A DNA stretch of 64,000 nucleotides from Effrenium voratum (Eukaryota > Sar > Dinophyceae > Suessiales > Symbiodiniaceae): positions 78,501-142,500 of the forward strand of contig CAUJNA010000502.1 in the NCBI GenBank assembly GCA_963377175.1, in the 5' to 3' direction. The notes below the pieces were generated by a model. That model did not search any database. It was not told where the DNA came from and worked only from the letters and a program-made list of their open reading frames with translations. Below, in pieces: positions 23,837-34,631 of this stretch. Positions within the stretch are counted from its first letter, which is position 1, and each line of letters opens with the position of its first letter. Both the position numbers and the translations under genes were made by a program.

Positions 23837-24003
23837 TGTAAATCCCCAGGCGACCTCGCCTACCGAGAGCTCCTCCGCGACCTTTTCCCCGTGGCGCCAC
23901 GCCCTCTAAGGTCTTTCCCGTAAACCTGAGCCCCTGGGCAAACGGATTCACATCGGCTGCGATCTGCTGATGAACATCTCCAAGCGAAGGCACACGATTG
24001 ACA
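23837..24003 (-). repeat. 3' LTR of the copia element
   Basis: 167 bp, TGTAAATCCCC to CGATTGACA on the + strand. It matches 31606-31772 except for one G/C difference in the CTTTCCC(G/C)TAAACC stretch. The purine tract preceding it on the element strand is short (GGGAG after T7); a longer AGGAGGGGG lies about 30 bp further inside. Confidence 0.95.
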
Positions 24004-24044
24004 CTCCCAAAAAAATGAGTGTTCGCTTGAACCCCCTCCTGCAT

Positions 24045-25337
24045 CTACGCATCCTCCGAGGATGGCTCCCCGTTGGCTTTAAGCCATGCAAGTCTGGCCT
24101 TCGCATTGGCTCGAGTTTTCAGCATCTCACCTTCATCCTGAAGGGCATACCGGCCAAGCTGCAAGCATGTGCGGATCGCGGTGGGATCCATGGCTTTGGT
24201 AAGAGCATCTGCAATCTGTGCCCCACTCGGCACCCATCTCAGAGTTATCCCCGACTTCAACTGTTCCTTAATCAAACGGGCTTGAAGAAGTACTCTAAAC
24301 TCTTGGCAATTGGGTGGTGCAGTGCGGCTCACCAAATCATAGAGGCTTTTGCAGTCCGTGGCAGTGGTGGTTCCTGTCAGACCCTGTGCTGAGACCGGGA
24401 TGGGAGGTACCTCTTCTTCAGAGTAGGTGACACTTGCAATTGCTGGAGGAAGCTTCAGAAGGGTCTGATCTCCGAGTTTCCAGGCATCGGGCGGTGATAT
24501 CATCCACGACCAAAACAGTCTAATCCACGACACGTTGTCAAGGGCTTGGGCTAAAGCCATGGTTTCTGCCGCCAACGTGGAGGTTACAACCTTTTGGATT
24601 TTCTTTGAATGCCATGAAATGGGATTTACGGGACTCCTCTGGTTCACTTCCAATTGAGTGTTGGTTGCAAATATGAACATCCCCTGATATGCGTCAGTGG
24701 TCTTGGCTGACATGAAAGAGGCATCTGAGAATGTCAAGAACCTCACATCCTGAAAAGGAATGGGCTGAATCTGAATGCTTACCTGAGAATTGGCTTTGGC
24801 TTCATGAAGCAAACGGTTGCCATCAAGTAAATCCTGTACCTGGGCCTGATTTACCCTCCCTTGCATAAGTCCCAACCGGTGTGACAAGTCTGGGCGGGTG
24901 TTGACGGCAGCATACTGAAGGCTACCGATCAAGGCACGGAACTGCTGGCGTTCAGATTCCGACACGGATTCCTCGGGATTGGTCCGTCTGGAACGGGCAA
25001 GGACGATTGGATCGATGTCCTTCACATACTCTTCCTGCTGAAGCACAATCTTCCCTGACCTCTCTTGGCGAATTTGAATCCCAGTGAATTTGAACACTTC
25101 ACTCTTTTTGGCACCAAAAGGAAATATCTTTTCCAGTTGCTGGATGGCATCATCAAACACCGCATCTCCACCACAAAGGCCGTCATCTACATGCACACCT
25201 ATGGCTCCATGGACAGTGTTGGTTCTGGGATCAACATGAAGAAACAAGCAAGGGTCAAATGGGCTCACTTGAAAGTTCAGTCCCAGAAGAGTCTTTCTGA
25301 ATTCTTCATACCACAGATATGGTGCGTCCACTCTACC
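24045..25337 (-). pseudogene. pol: copia pol, C-terminal part: reverse transcriptase end and RNase H
   Basis: This continues the pol frame immediately after the in-frame TAG at 25338-25340. Numbered from the GTG at 25331, the catalytic pair is in VHVDDG (D49, D50), replacing the usual YVDD. RNase H carries D203 (TFSDASF), E256 (AAETMAL), D326 (ATDCKSL) and D375 (QIADALTK), the full DEDD set. The interrupted position corresponds to the tyrosine expected in the Y-G-x-x-x-A-P motif of copia reverse transcriptases. Apart from that stop the segment is intact to its own stop, 41 bp from the LTR. It would be produced only by readthrough of the TAG. Confidence 0.9.
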
Positions 25338-28151
25338 CTAAGCTCCCTTCAAGAGTTGACAAATTTCGGATGGCTGCAGTTTCATCTGTTCTCGCATTTC
25401 ACTGGGCGGTTCCATACCGAGCAATCGTTGATCCTTGGCGCTGCCTCTCAGAAAGGCAGTTTTCATATCGAAGGATGAGAGTTTCCACCCTCGGCTGGCA
25501 ATCATCTGCAACAGCAACATTCTGCCAAGTCTGCTGAGAGTTGGGCTGTCTCTTGGAATGTTTTCAATCTCAGGGTCCTCATATCCTAACACAACCAAAC
25601 GGGCCTTAGCTTTCTTTGATGGTTTCTGAGGTACCTTGGCATTGTCAGCATCAACATCCTTCCAAGTGAGAATCCATCGACATCTCAAGATATTCTCTTC
25701 AGGCAATTGATGTCGCAGGATCTTGGTCACGGTTCCGGTGTCCAGCCAGGATGCAACTTCCTGGTGTTTCCCTGCTTGAAACAGTTTCTGCTCCTCAGGC
25801 TGAAGACCCGCCAGTTTGACTTCGGACTTTTGGCGCTTGGCTGCGGAAACCACTAAACCAAGGTGTTCCTCCTCCCCATGATGTGCCCATCGATCCAGAT
25901 CTGCGGCTGTGAGAAAAACTTCACATTTCCATGCTTCTGTGCTCTGAAACAGACTGGCGTCATCCTCCGGCACAGGAACCTCTACCCCATCTGGTACCCT
26001 GGTTTCTCCTATCTCTGGAATGCCTGATGTTTCAGTCTGCGAGGGTGCCCTAGACACTGAGGGTTCAACATCGGGTTGCTCTACTTCGGGATTTCGTTCT
26101 GGGTGCTCACTGGTCGGCGCACTCTGATCCGGCCGGGAATGGGATCCTGATGGGATTTCTGGTGGAGCCCCAGTTGCTGGTGCCCGAGTTCGAGGTATGG
26201 TCAAAGTGTCAGGCACACGCGTCCAATCCTGCAATTGCACGACTCCGGGTGGAATGATCTGCTGAGTTGGACCTTGATGTTCAACCTTGTTAAACTCAAC
26301 TGCGGATGTGGGACGCACATGTTCAGGTGGTGCACGGAACAGCTTTCCCGACATCGTGACCCATGTGACTTCTTGGCCTTCTTGTTGAACAACCTTCATG
26401 GGACCTATCCAGGCCCCATCACCGACTTTCTTAGTTTTCCATACCATGACCCAATCCCCTGGCTTGAAGTCACTTCGGAAGGGTCGTGGTCGGCTCACAA
26501 GGGCTCTCCGGATGGCTTGATCATTATCAAGTTGGACAAAGGCGCGGCGTGCCGCCTCACGGCGTTGCAACTCTCTTCGGAATCGCACTCCTTCCGGAGT
26601 TTGGGACTGTGCCAATGCATGCGCGGGAATTTCAACATCTGATGTGACGGATGCGGCTACCCGAGACAGTTTCCCAAACACAAGCACTTCGGGCGGAAAA
26701 CCTCTTACTCTGGTCCACTGGTTCTTTACCATGCAAGCCTGGGCTAACGCACACTGAAATTCATGGAAATCAGGGATGCCAACATCACGGTCCATCCGGT
26801 TGAGGATTTCCTGCAAAATGCCTCCATGTCTTTCTGCCTTGGCGTTTTGCCAATGTCCTTCTGCCGCAATGGTGGTTCCTCTAATGTTGAATCTTTGAAG
26901 GAAGCTGGCAAACATGTCTGAATTCAATTCCCCTGCTGAATCAACATGGAGGTGGTATGGCGCTCCAGCCCACTGAATCCACCCTTGCAGCACGGCGTTG
27001 ATGGCACCTTCCGAATTTTCATGTTGTACGGCAACGGCTGTTTGATAGCTGGTGGCGTAATCTACAAAGTGGTAACAGTTGAATTCTTGGCCTGCTTGGT
27101 TCTTCCAACTGATTCCATCCATGGCTACAATGTCACCGAAATCTAAATCATCCTTGACTGCCGCTGACCTCTGAATCTTGGGTCTCTGCAACTCCTGGCA
27201 GGTTGAACACTTCATGTCCGCAACGGCATTGACCATGTCACTCGGCCAGTTCTGCTGTCGGAGGACATTTTGCAATTTCTGGCAATGTGGGTGACCAAGG
27301 TTCCCATGCACCTTGATGAGTGCCCTGCGCTGCTTGGGTGGCAGTTGCAAAAATGCCGGCCCATGATCACTAGAAGTCAAATCTATGATTTCTCGTTGAG
27401 TGAGATCCTCAGTCACGCCTTGCGATTCCAATCTCTGCAATTCGGCTTCGCCCTGCGGGTCAGGATCTCGCTCCCGTGGAGGCTCGGGCGGCTTTGTTTC
27501 ACTGACATTCCCATACCCAATTATGCTAATGCTTGACGGTGGCATGGGACGGTAGATCTGCTTGGTCAACAATTTTTCCCATTTTTCCCAGTTTGGTTCC
27601 ACTTCAATCTTTCCCGAACGTCTGTGAACAAAGGCCATGCGTCGGTACGGTGCGGCTCCAACGTCCTTTTCCTTGGCAAGTGGCTGATGTCTACTGACCC
27701 CTCTCCCCACCATGACGTATTTTAGTTGGGCATCATTCCAAGCACTTTGCACGGCATCAAACAAGGCTCCTTGCTCAATCACTTGTCTTTCCCTTGGAGG
27801 TGCACTCTTCCGGGCCAACTCAAAAATCGGCTCCCAAATTTCCTTCGGGTCTGCCTGAATTCTGGGTCGTTTGCTGGACTCTGGCGTCTCTGGCTCGGGA
27901 TATTCCCGGGGACGACGGATCTTGAAGCGGATCCTACGCTTCTTCAGGATTCTGACGGCTTCACTTACTGCCGTGCCCGTCCCCGGTTCGGATTGGCGCT
28001 TGTTGGCCGGACGCTCGGACTGCACGGGAAATGCTTCTGCCACAGTGACCGATGATGGCAATGCTGACTGAATCAACAACTTCGCTATTTGACGGGCAAA
28101 CTTCCGTGGATACTGTTCAGTGAAAGTGGACCGATTCATCCTGCCAGTCTC

Positions 28152-28739
28152 TGTGACCACACTTCCTTGGACTTGCTGATGTGTGTGGTCTCGGCTACAG
28201 AACCGATTCGAAAGCATCTGCCACATGCGATCGTCTGTGGTCAGGACGTTCATTCGCTTTCGAATTGGCATTCCGGATTCCGGATCACAAAGCTGGCCGG
28301 CACGACACATGTCAAAACGGCAGGACTTCGTGTTCTGGTGCACCGGTTTCATCTCAGGGCAATCAAACATCTTGGATCCCTCTGGTTGCTCCCAATGCAA
28401 ATGTCCACCCATCTGAACCTGATGCTCTGCCAGCAAGATTCCTAGGGCAATTTGCCAGCACGCATCTGCACGATTCTGGCACACTTGCTCCCAGGCTTCT
28501 AGCGACCGGCTGGCATTGAACTGTGACCATTTGCACCAGGCCTTGCACACCGGACTGAACCACACATGCTTCGGCTTCCGTTGCACCAGGTGTTGAAACA
28601 ATGTGCGACGCCCGGCGATGGTGCTCAGATCAGCACTCCCTTGATGCATGCGAATTGCCCGGCCTCCCAATTGATTGACCTGGTGAGTGATCTGGCTTTG
28701 GTGGCTACAAAACACTTCAAGCACGTCAATCTGGTACTT
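28152..28739 (-). other. Insert domain in copia pol, possibly methyltransferase-like
   Basis: Pol residues 455-650 lie between protease and integrase, where ordinary copia elements have only a short spacer. The order of motifs is IDVLEVFC, then RAIRM...ADLST, then KHVWFSPVCKAWCKW, then HLHWEQPEGS, then CRFDMCRAG. This recalls C5 cytosine methyltransferases, with a SAM-fold strand, a Pro-Cys-type loop and an E-x-P strand, but the canonical F-x-G-x-G and exact PPC are not present. Cytosine methyltransferases captured by Symbiodinium copia elements have been reported (de Mendoza and colleagues, 2018). I infer a degenerate or distant relative; a retroelement-specific unknown domain is the alternative. 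Confidence 0.45.
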
Positions 28740-28972
28740 AATGGGCGACCCCTTAACACTCTGACGGGTTTCCTCTAATTCCTTGTTGAATTGATTTACC
28801 CAGGTCCGAATCTTTCCTGCCGGAGTGAGAGACCTGTCGACTGGCATGCTGTGCAAACATTCCTGGGGAACCGTATGAAGCGCATCATGCCACTGTTGAT
28901 CACTGACGGTTTGCATATGCTGTCTGAAATTCTCCGGTGGCATGTGGCTCGCTTGCACACTCGCTGATGCGC

Positions 28973-29485
28973 TCACATGTCCGTCTCGGTGCTCTTCAGC
29001 CGATCCCGCTGATGCAGGTGTTGGATCACCTCCTGCAAGGCCTTCTCGATGTTGCACATCCGGCTCTGCAGGGCCTGCACATCCGAGTCGGTCTGGCTTC
29101 CCTGAGACTGGTCCTGTTGCGGTATCTGCCACTGGTCCTCGTCCTCCTCCCACTTGGTGATCTGATCCTTGGGACTCTGTTTCAATGCCACCGCCATTCT
29201 CTTCAGCTGACTGGGCTGTTCCTCCATCTCCAACGTCCTCAGATGCACATACTGGATGAACGTCTGGTGCTCCCGCTTGCTGGATCCCTCGTAGTGGCTC
29301 ACAAACCAACTGGTCCACTTCAGGTCGCTGAATGCCTTGGCAAACGACTGTCCCTTCTTGGCCGCTCCAAATGCGATCTTCTCGTGCTCCAGTTCGTCCC
29401 TCGTGAGAGTCTCGACGGGTGGTTGGGTCTCTTCCTGGATCATCTTCTGAAGGTTCTTGAGGCGGTCGGCCAGTGCTAGCGACAT
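28973..29485 (-). CDS. Nested alternate-frame copia segment, 170 codons
   Basis: Inside the long pol frame, a second frame (+1 relative to pol) is open from ATG at 29485 to TGA at 28973. Its product is far more protein-like: LADRLKNLQKMIQEE, then FGAAKKGQSFAKAFSDLKWT, then SHYEGSSKREHQTFIQYVHL, then a glutamine-rich coiled-coil end. The pol-frame reading of the same DNA (residues 206-376) is Gly/Pro/Arg-rich and looks like shifted sequence. I infer that the ancestral polyprotein read through this frame and that two compensating indels, near 29490 and 28975, now bypass it. An overlapping gene is the less likely alternative. Confidence 0.6.
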   Translation of the reverse strand: MSLALADRLKNLQKMIQEETQPPVETLTRDELEHEKIAFGAAKKGQSFAKAFSDLKWTSWFVSHYEGSSKREHQTFIQYVHLRTLEMEEQPSQLKRMAVALKQSPKDQITKWEEDEDQWQIPQQDQSQGSQTDSDVQALQSRMCNIEKALQEVIQHLHQRDRLKSTETDM

Positions 29486-29742
29486 TGGTGTCTCTCGGAA
29501 GTTTCACTTCGTGGTCGGTGACACCCGGCACACTGGCTTGAGCACACTGACCATTCAGATTCGCATTCTCACTTGGCAACTCACCTCTACATTTGCTCAA
29601 GGGGCTCACGGTCTGGACAGGCTCAATCTGGATTGCACTCACTCTGACTTTCAGCTCACACGGAGCGGGCGGTGCAGCATCTATTGTGCTAAGGCTGATA
29701 AGGGCCGTGTCACTCAGGTCATCTGGCAATATGTCATTGAAA

Positions 29743-31446
29743 TCAAGCAGAAACAGATTTCGGCTGGACAAATGCACGGTCACTGTTTTCTGAAGTTTCT
29801 GGAATGTGATTTCTTGCCGACCTGTGTCTATGACAGCTCCCAGTGAACACAGCAATGCATTCGAAATGAGGAATGGTGTGCCGCCTTCTACAACAGCAAT
29901 TTTCACACACAGCCCCTGCTTGTTGATTGGTACCATGAGTGCGGTGTGGCTCGTGAGGGTGCTTTGATTCCCAAAACGAAACACCATGCGGCAAGCACAC
30001 TTTCGGACACGCTGGCGTACCAACTTCGGCAACCTGCCGACTTCCCATGACGCTCTGTGATGCTCCGAGGTCCACAACACCTTTGGTTCCATGTGACGCA
30101 AACAACGTTTCCATCACTTCAGTGTTGGAGGCGTGTTGGGAAATGGCTGGAATCATCGGTGGCTCCTGATTTTCACTTCTTCGGCGGATCACTTCTCTAA
30201 GGTTCCTGCGTGCGGGCCAGGAAACTGTGGTGTGACATGCTGTGAAAACCTCATGGACCTCATTTGAACACACGTCTGACATGGATGAGTCCTGAAAGCT
30301 CAGGGCGATCTCTGGAATCTGCATGAGGGCTTCCGACGTGTTGTGCGGGGGTTCACTTCCGGATGCGGCAAATGACACTGGATACTGACCACTGGAGGCT
30401 GACTGCTGTCCCTTGTTCGGGCACTCTTGTTTCCAGTGACCACGCTGCCCACACAACCTGCAGTTGGACTCCATGATGCGCTGTGACAAGGTCTTCTTTC
30501 CTTGCCCCTTGCCGGAAGTCCATTTGCCTTTGGACTTGCCCTTGCCTTTGCGAGGAGCCCAAAAACCACGATACTTGGCCTTGTCCCCCAAACGTCTGCG
30601 GGCATCCTGATATGTGGAAAACAGTGCGGCGAGTTCGGTATCATTTTGCAAGGTCTCGGTGGCCGCATCCTCAAACTGAGCCACCAGAATTGCATCTTCA
30701 TCTCCTTCACACCGCAACTGCTCCTGAATGTCTTCTTCTGTGAGACCCTCCATCTGAAAGGCATCTGCCTCTTCCCCTTCATCTTCTCCGGCGTCTTCTA
30801 GATGAAGTGTGGCCTGATCATAGGTCTTGTTGCGACTCTTCTTGATGCCCGTGTAGTCCTGAAAGAAACTTGTGCCCAACATCCGGACTGCCGCATTCAC
30901 CTTCGGCATGGTAAGGACTTTTCCGGCCTCTGCTCCACTCTCCACGAGAACGCGTTTCTTGTCCTCGGGTGCGAGTAGAGAATTCCTCAAAACAACATAG
31001 GCTTGGAGCTCCTTGATGTCGAGCCCTTTCTGTAACATCTCCAACCATGCCACATCTGCTCTGGCCAGGTAGGAGTCGTTTGTCTCATCTCCCTTCTGAG
31101 TGATGTTGAATAAGGCTCGCTCGGCGGCTTCAAACTTCTTCTCCAATGGAACTTGACCCCAAGTGCCTCCCAGGATGGAAATTATCTTCTTCACCGCCTC
31201 CATGTCGCCCGTCTTGAGCTCCGCCTGTTGTAACTGAAGCTTCTGAAAGGCTGATCCACTGCAACCCAAGATCAACCTGGTGATGAGCTCCGGGTACTTG
31301 TCCTTCGGCCAGACATTGGCCACCAACTCCACCTTCTGCGACCATGTCTCCAAATTGTCTCCACGGCTCGGGTCGAAATTCGGCACGAGCTGCGATATCT
31401 GCGTGGGAACCCCTGCGAATCCCCCTCCTGCTTCCCCCTGCGCCAT
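29743..31446 (-). CDS. gag: copia gag with N-terminal protease segment
   Basis: 567 codons from ATG 31446. The first 200 residues form a helical capsid-like region (…ETWSQKVELVANVWPKDKYP…), followed by an acidic stretch (220-265), a Lys/Gly-rich nucleic-acid-binding block (299-318), and a zinc knuckle C329-x2-C332-x4-H337-x4-C342. The protease active site is D459-L-G-A-S, a variant of D-T/S-G-A. Beyond residue about 474 this frame stops resembling protease and the match continues one base further on in the pol frame, so codons after about 30025 are out of frame. Function: particle assembly, RNA packaging and polyprotein cleavage. Confidence 0.92.
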   Translation of the reverse strand: MAQGEAGGGFAGVPTQISQLVPNFDPSRGDNLETWSQKVELVANVWPKDKYPELITRLILGCSGSAFQKLQLQQAELKTGDMEAVKKIISILGGTWGQVPLEKKFEAAERALFNITQKGDETNDSYLARADVAWLEMLQKGLDIKELQAYVVLRNSLLAPEDKKRVLVESGAEAGKVLTMPKVNAAVRMLGTSFFQDYTGIKKSRNKTYDQATLHLEDAGEDEGEEADAFQMEGLTEEDIQEQLRCEGDEDAILVAQFEDAATETLQNDTELAALFSTYQDARRRLGDKAKYRGFWAPRKGKGKSKGKWTSGKGQGKKTLSQRIMESNCRLCGQRGHWKQECPNKGQQSASSGQYPVSFAASGSEPPHNTSEALMQIPEIALSFQDSSMSDVCSNEVHEVFTACHTTVSWPARRNLREVIRRRSENQEPPMIPAISQHASNTEVMETLFASHGTKGVVDLGASQSVMGSRQVAEVGTPACPKVCLPHGVSFWESKHPHEPHRTHGTNQQAGAVCENCCCRRRHTIPHFECIAVFTGSCHRHRSARNHIPETSENSDRAFVQPKSVSA

Positions 31447-31592
31447 TGCAACCAGCGAAAGCTGTCCTCAAAACTGCAATCACCCAACTGCAAAAGCCAC
31501 TGCACCTGGTCTCTCGTTCAGACCTCCGGTTTCTCTCCACCTCCCTGGCCTATCGTCCAGGCCGCCGGCAGCGTCTCCCTGAGACTGAAGCT

Positions 31593-31604
31593 GCTCCGCT
31601 ACCA
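31593..31604 (-). promoter_or_regulatory. Primer binding site
   Basis: On the element strand TGGTAGCGGAGC follows the 5' LTR after one base. It begins TGG, complementary to tRNA CCA. It differs by one base from TGGTAGCAGAG, complementary to the 3' end of animal-type initiator tRNA-Met, the usual copia primer. The primer identity is inferred. Confidence 0.75.
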
Positions 31605-31605
31605 A

Positions 31606-31772
31606 TGTAAATCCCCAGGCGACCTCGCCTACCGAGAGCTCCTCCGCGACCTTTTCCCCGTGGCGCCACGCCCTCTAAGGTCTTTCCCCTAAACCTGAGC
31701 CCCTGGGCAAACGGATTCACATCGGCTGCGATCTGCTGATGAACATCTCCAAGCGAAGGCACACGATTGACA
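31606..31772 (-). repeat. 5' LTR of the copia element
   Basis: 167 bp, identical to the other LTR except one base. In minus orientation it supplies promoter and R/U5 sequences; no TATA box is evident, as usual in dinoflagellates. The leader from here to gag is about 160 bp. Confidence 0.95.
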
Positions 31773-33230
31773 GGTTAGTGGAAAGCAAAGGGAACCCAAA
31801 AAAGTAAAAAGGGGAGCTAATTCTGGGGAAGAACAAAGGTAAACACACTGGCTGCTTGCCTCTCTGACATGGTCCCGAGCCAAGGAGTGACTCTCTGAAA
31901 CGAAACTGAGGGAGTCAGTCCATGCCCATCAACCCCTTCAGGTTTGTCCGGCCATAGAGCCTCAAAGATTGAAACTGAAAAGACACGATGAGCGCCCACA
32001 GACCATGGACGTTTTGGCTCCAAGTACGGGCCTTACTAGAACCCCCACCCCCCAAAAGCAAGCAGTATATAAACAAATAAACGAAAACAACTGACCTAAA
32101 CAGCCCAAAGGAGTCGTCTTGTGGAGCGCTGTCCGTACCCGGAGGCTCCTTGTGGACAATGGTTGTCTGCATTTGCCTCAAATCACCACTGAACATCTTC
32201 AAACGTGGGTATAAACATCACATACATGCTAGGCTGGAAAAAATCGGACCACTTCAACAAAATGAATAGCTTTTTTGCCTGGTGGGTGGAAAACCAAGGG
32301 GACTAACCAAAACAGCAAAACACCAAGAGGAACCCATCCTGGGGAAGTATGGAGCCTCAGTGGGTCTTGAAGCCACACGACATTGGCCGGAGATCTCGAC
32401 CGGAACCGGTCGGAACTGGAAGCAAAGTCACGACTTGATGGTGGTGGGCAGCTTTTCAAGGTAAACACACATCACCTCACCTCACTGGAAAACCGCTGAA
32501 GCCCACACGCTGGAGCCACAAAGCGGCTCCTCCAACGCGCGCGTTTCCGCCCCATGAGAGCGCACGAAACCGGCAATGCTGAAGATGTCCTTTGACTCTC
32601 ACAGGCTCTGCTCCTGTAGCCCTGGCGATGGCGTGTCTCAAGGTTCCAAAAATGTCCGGTCACCTCCAAACGGCAATCTTCCATTTGTATATGGGTCAGT
32701 GTCCAGGGTTCCCAGCCCCCCCCCCATGGTATGGTCCCCCCAGGCCCCCCCCCCCTCCCGGCCTGCCCTCTCCCCCGCCCTCATTTCTCGCTTTGGGCCA
32801 GCGTGGCTTTGTACTGCAATCCTGTCAACAACCACCACCCCCTGCCCGTCAACCATCCCTACCCTAAAAGTCATACACCATCCCCAATCCAGCTTGACTT
32901 GAACCGCAGGACAACCTTAAGCTAGCCCTAAATCTAACTGGCCTGAAGCTAATTAATTAACTCAGAAAACACCTACATGCTCAACCCAGCAAAGCCCCAA
33001 AGGATGCCTAAACCCACTGGAAATGAGCCCCCGGCTAGCCTAAGAAAAACTAATAATCAGTTTAAATAACCCTAAGCAATGTCCTAAAATCCTGAGCTGC
33101 AAGCCCGAAACTCAAAGGTAAGCTTGAGATACCCCAAAGGATCCTTAAATCCAAACTGAATCATCCCAAACCAACAGCAGTCAACCCTCAACGAAGCCTG
33201 ACTTGCCCTCCAAACCAACACCCCACACCA

Positions 33231-33352
33231 CAGAGGGGGAGGGGGGGAACCATAACCACAGGGGGGAAGGGGGGAACCATAACCACAAGGGGGCGGGGGC
33301 ACCACACCCACAGGGGGGGTGGGGGTACCATGACCATTGGGTTGGGGGGGGG
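33231..33352 (+). repeat. G-run minisatellite
   Basis: Four to five units of about 27 bp, each AACCATAACCACA followed by two runs of five to eleven G. Four or more G-runs in close spacing can form a G-quadruplex on this strand. Confidence 0.8.
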
Positions 33353-33370
33353 GCCACGAGCCCTGACCCA

Positions 33371-33396
33371 TTATATATATATATATATATATGTAT
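33371..33396. repeat. TA dinucleotide run
   Basis: About ten TA units followed by TGTATATG. Confidence 0.9.
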
Positions 33397-34507
33397 ATGT
33401 TAGTTTCCCCTGTGGGTTTTACAGGGAACGTATCAACAAGACATGTTGCCACCAGAATCTTTTAGGACACCACCCAAGCTGATACCCTGATAAATTGCCT
33501 ATTCACCGTTGCTCCCTCATGTAACACTACATAGGTAAAGAAACATGCAACCAGCTAAGTCTTGGGAAGCTCACGTGAGGTGGAGAGATGGCCTTACCTG
33601 AGCAAGTTGTACAGACTTCCAGTGACTTGTGACTCAGACGGGTGTCTCAAGATGACAGGCCTCCGAAACGTCCTAAGCTCACTTCTGAGGTGGCAAATCA
33701 TGGTCTGACATAGTCCGAACTTCTCACCACCCTGAGGGACTCGGGGAAGCTGTGGGCAAGGCTAGCCGCGCTGCCGCGCACTTCGGTGGGTTAGTTATAG
33801 GTTGGTTTCGAGGAGAAAGCAAAGGGAAACCGAAGCCAATTTGTTGGGGTCCGCCGAATTTGACAGGCTACGAATCTAGGGTTGCCCTATTTAAGAGGGA
33901 ATCGGACCAGTGTTGGAGGAACACACCCCTACCAAGTCACCAGGGGTTTGTTCACCAATTGCGTTCCCACTACTCCCATGGAATTGGATGTGTCTCAAAA
34001 TAGGGACCCCTCAAAAGCGTGCGGTCTCGTGGTGTCCGACATCGCTTCGAGTCTCGGGGACCATGTTCGTCCTCCACAAGTCCAGGTGAGCTGGTGGGAC
34101 ACAGTTTATGGGCGAGCTCATGACGTCTTCCATGGCAAAAATGTCGCTACTTCGGAGTCGCCGTTGCTTTTTTCTCCCAGCAAGGGCAGGAAGACATAAA
34201 GAACCCCGGCTTTTGTGTGGAAGCCGGCAAGTGCCGCATGCGCCTCACAAACGCATAGTGGGCTTCGCACACTATGGGGTTAACTCCCGGAATCGGAATG
34301 CCTGTGTGTAGTCGGTGCCGGATCTGCGAACGCAGCAGATGCCACCCAAATGCCTGAATAGGTAGAATCCACAAACACAACTCTAAAAACGACACCTTGA
34401 AAACCAGCCAAACATCACTAATCGTTTCCTCAAAAAAGTGCAGGGTGCTGAGATGGACCCAATTGATGTTGCAAGGGGGGCCCCCAACCCTGCCTTTGGT
34501 TCTCGCC

Positions 34508-34593
34508 TTAACCACAAATCAGCTACCCTTGAGGATTCGAACCCCTGGTTCCTGCAGAGGGTTTGCATGGAAACCACCAATCCAAACCAAACC
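34508..34593 (-). repeat. Repeat with perfect Pol III B box (tRNA-derived SINE-like)
   Basis: On the minus strand GGTTTGGATTGGTGGTTT is followed by CCCTCTGCAGGAACCAG and GGGGTTCGAATCC, which contains the B-box consensus GGTTCGANTCC exactly. The same word order recurs at 41331-41418 and, inverted and diverged, at 41228-41300. It could derive from a tRNA gene. Confidence 0.5.
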
Positions 34594-34631
34594 TCCGGGC
34601 TCCAAACCGCCACCAGCAGAGAGGTCGGAAC

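Larger units (their letters stand above)
25338..30101 (-). pseudogene. pol: copia pol, N-terminal part: protease remainder, insert, integrase, reverse transcriptase start
   Basis: An open frame of 1587 codons. Residues about 25-95 carry the protease C-terminal half (TPFLISNALLCSLGAVID). Residues about 455-650 are an unusual domain, described separately. Integrase has an HHCC finger (H932, H937, C965, C968) and D995, D1054, E1090 with exact DD35E spacing. Residues 1200-1300 hold an integrase C-terminal basic region, 1300-1400 a proline/acid-rich linker. Reverse transcriptase begins near 1470 with RWILTWKD and D1545 in SSFDMKTAFLRG. The frame ends at TAG in mid reverse transcriptase. Residues 206-376 are probably not the true reading (see 28973-29485). 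Confidence 0.92.
23837..31772 (-). mobile_element. Ty1/copia LTR retrotransposon, near-complete
   Basis: A 7.9-kb element in minus orientation bounded by 167-bp LTRs with TG...CA ends and flanked by direct GGTTAG at 23831-23836 and 31773-31778. Gene order is gag, protease, long insert, integrase, reverse transcriptase, RNase H; integrase before reverse transcriptase defines Ty1/copia. LTRs differ at one site, so insertion is recent. Three departures from one continuous frame are visible: a +1 change in protease near 30018-30040, an internal segment readable in another frame (28973-29485), and a TAG at 25338-25340. It therefore probably cannot make a full polyprotein unless recoding occurs. 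Confidence 0.95.

Noticed and set aside
28937..29479. 180-codon plus-strand open frame
   Set aside because: Antisense to the copia element; hydrophobic Leu-rich composition is the mirror of a Gln/Lys-rich coding strand.
32000..32020. Possible spliced-leader relic (TTTTGGCTCCAAG)
   Set aside because: Has an extra base relative to the dinoflagellate leader end and no retrogene follows.
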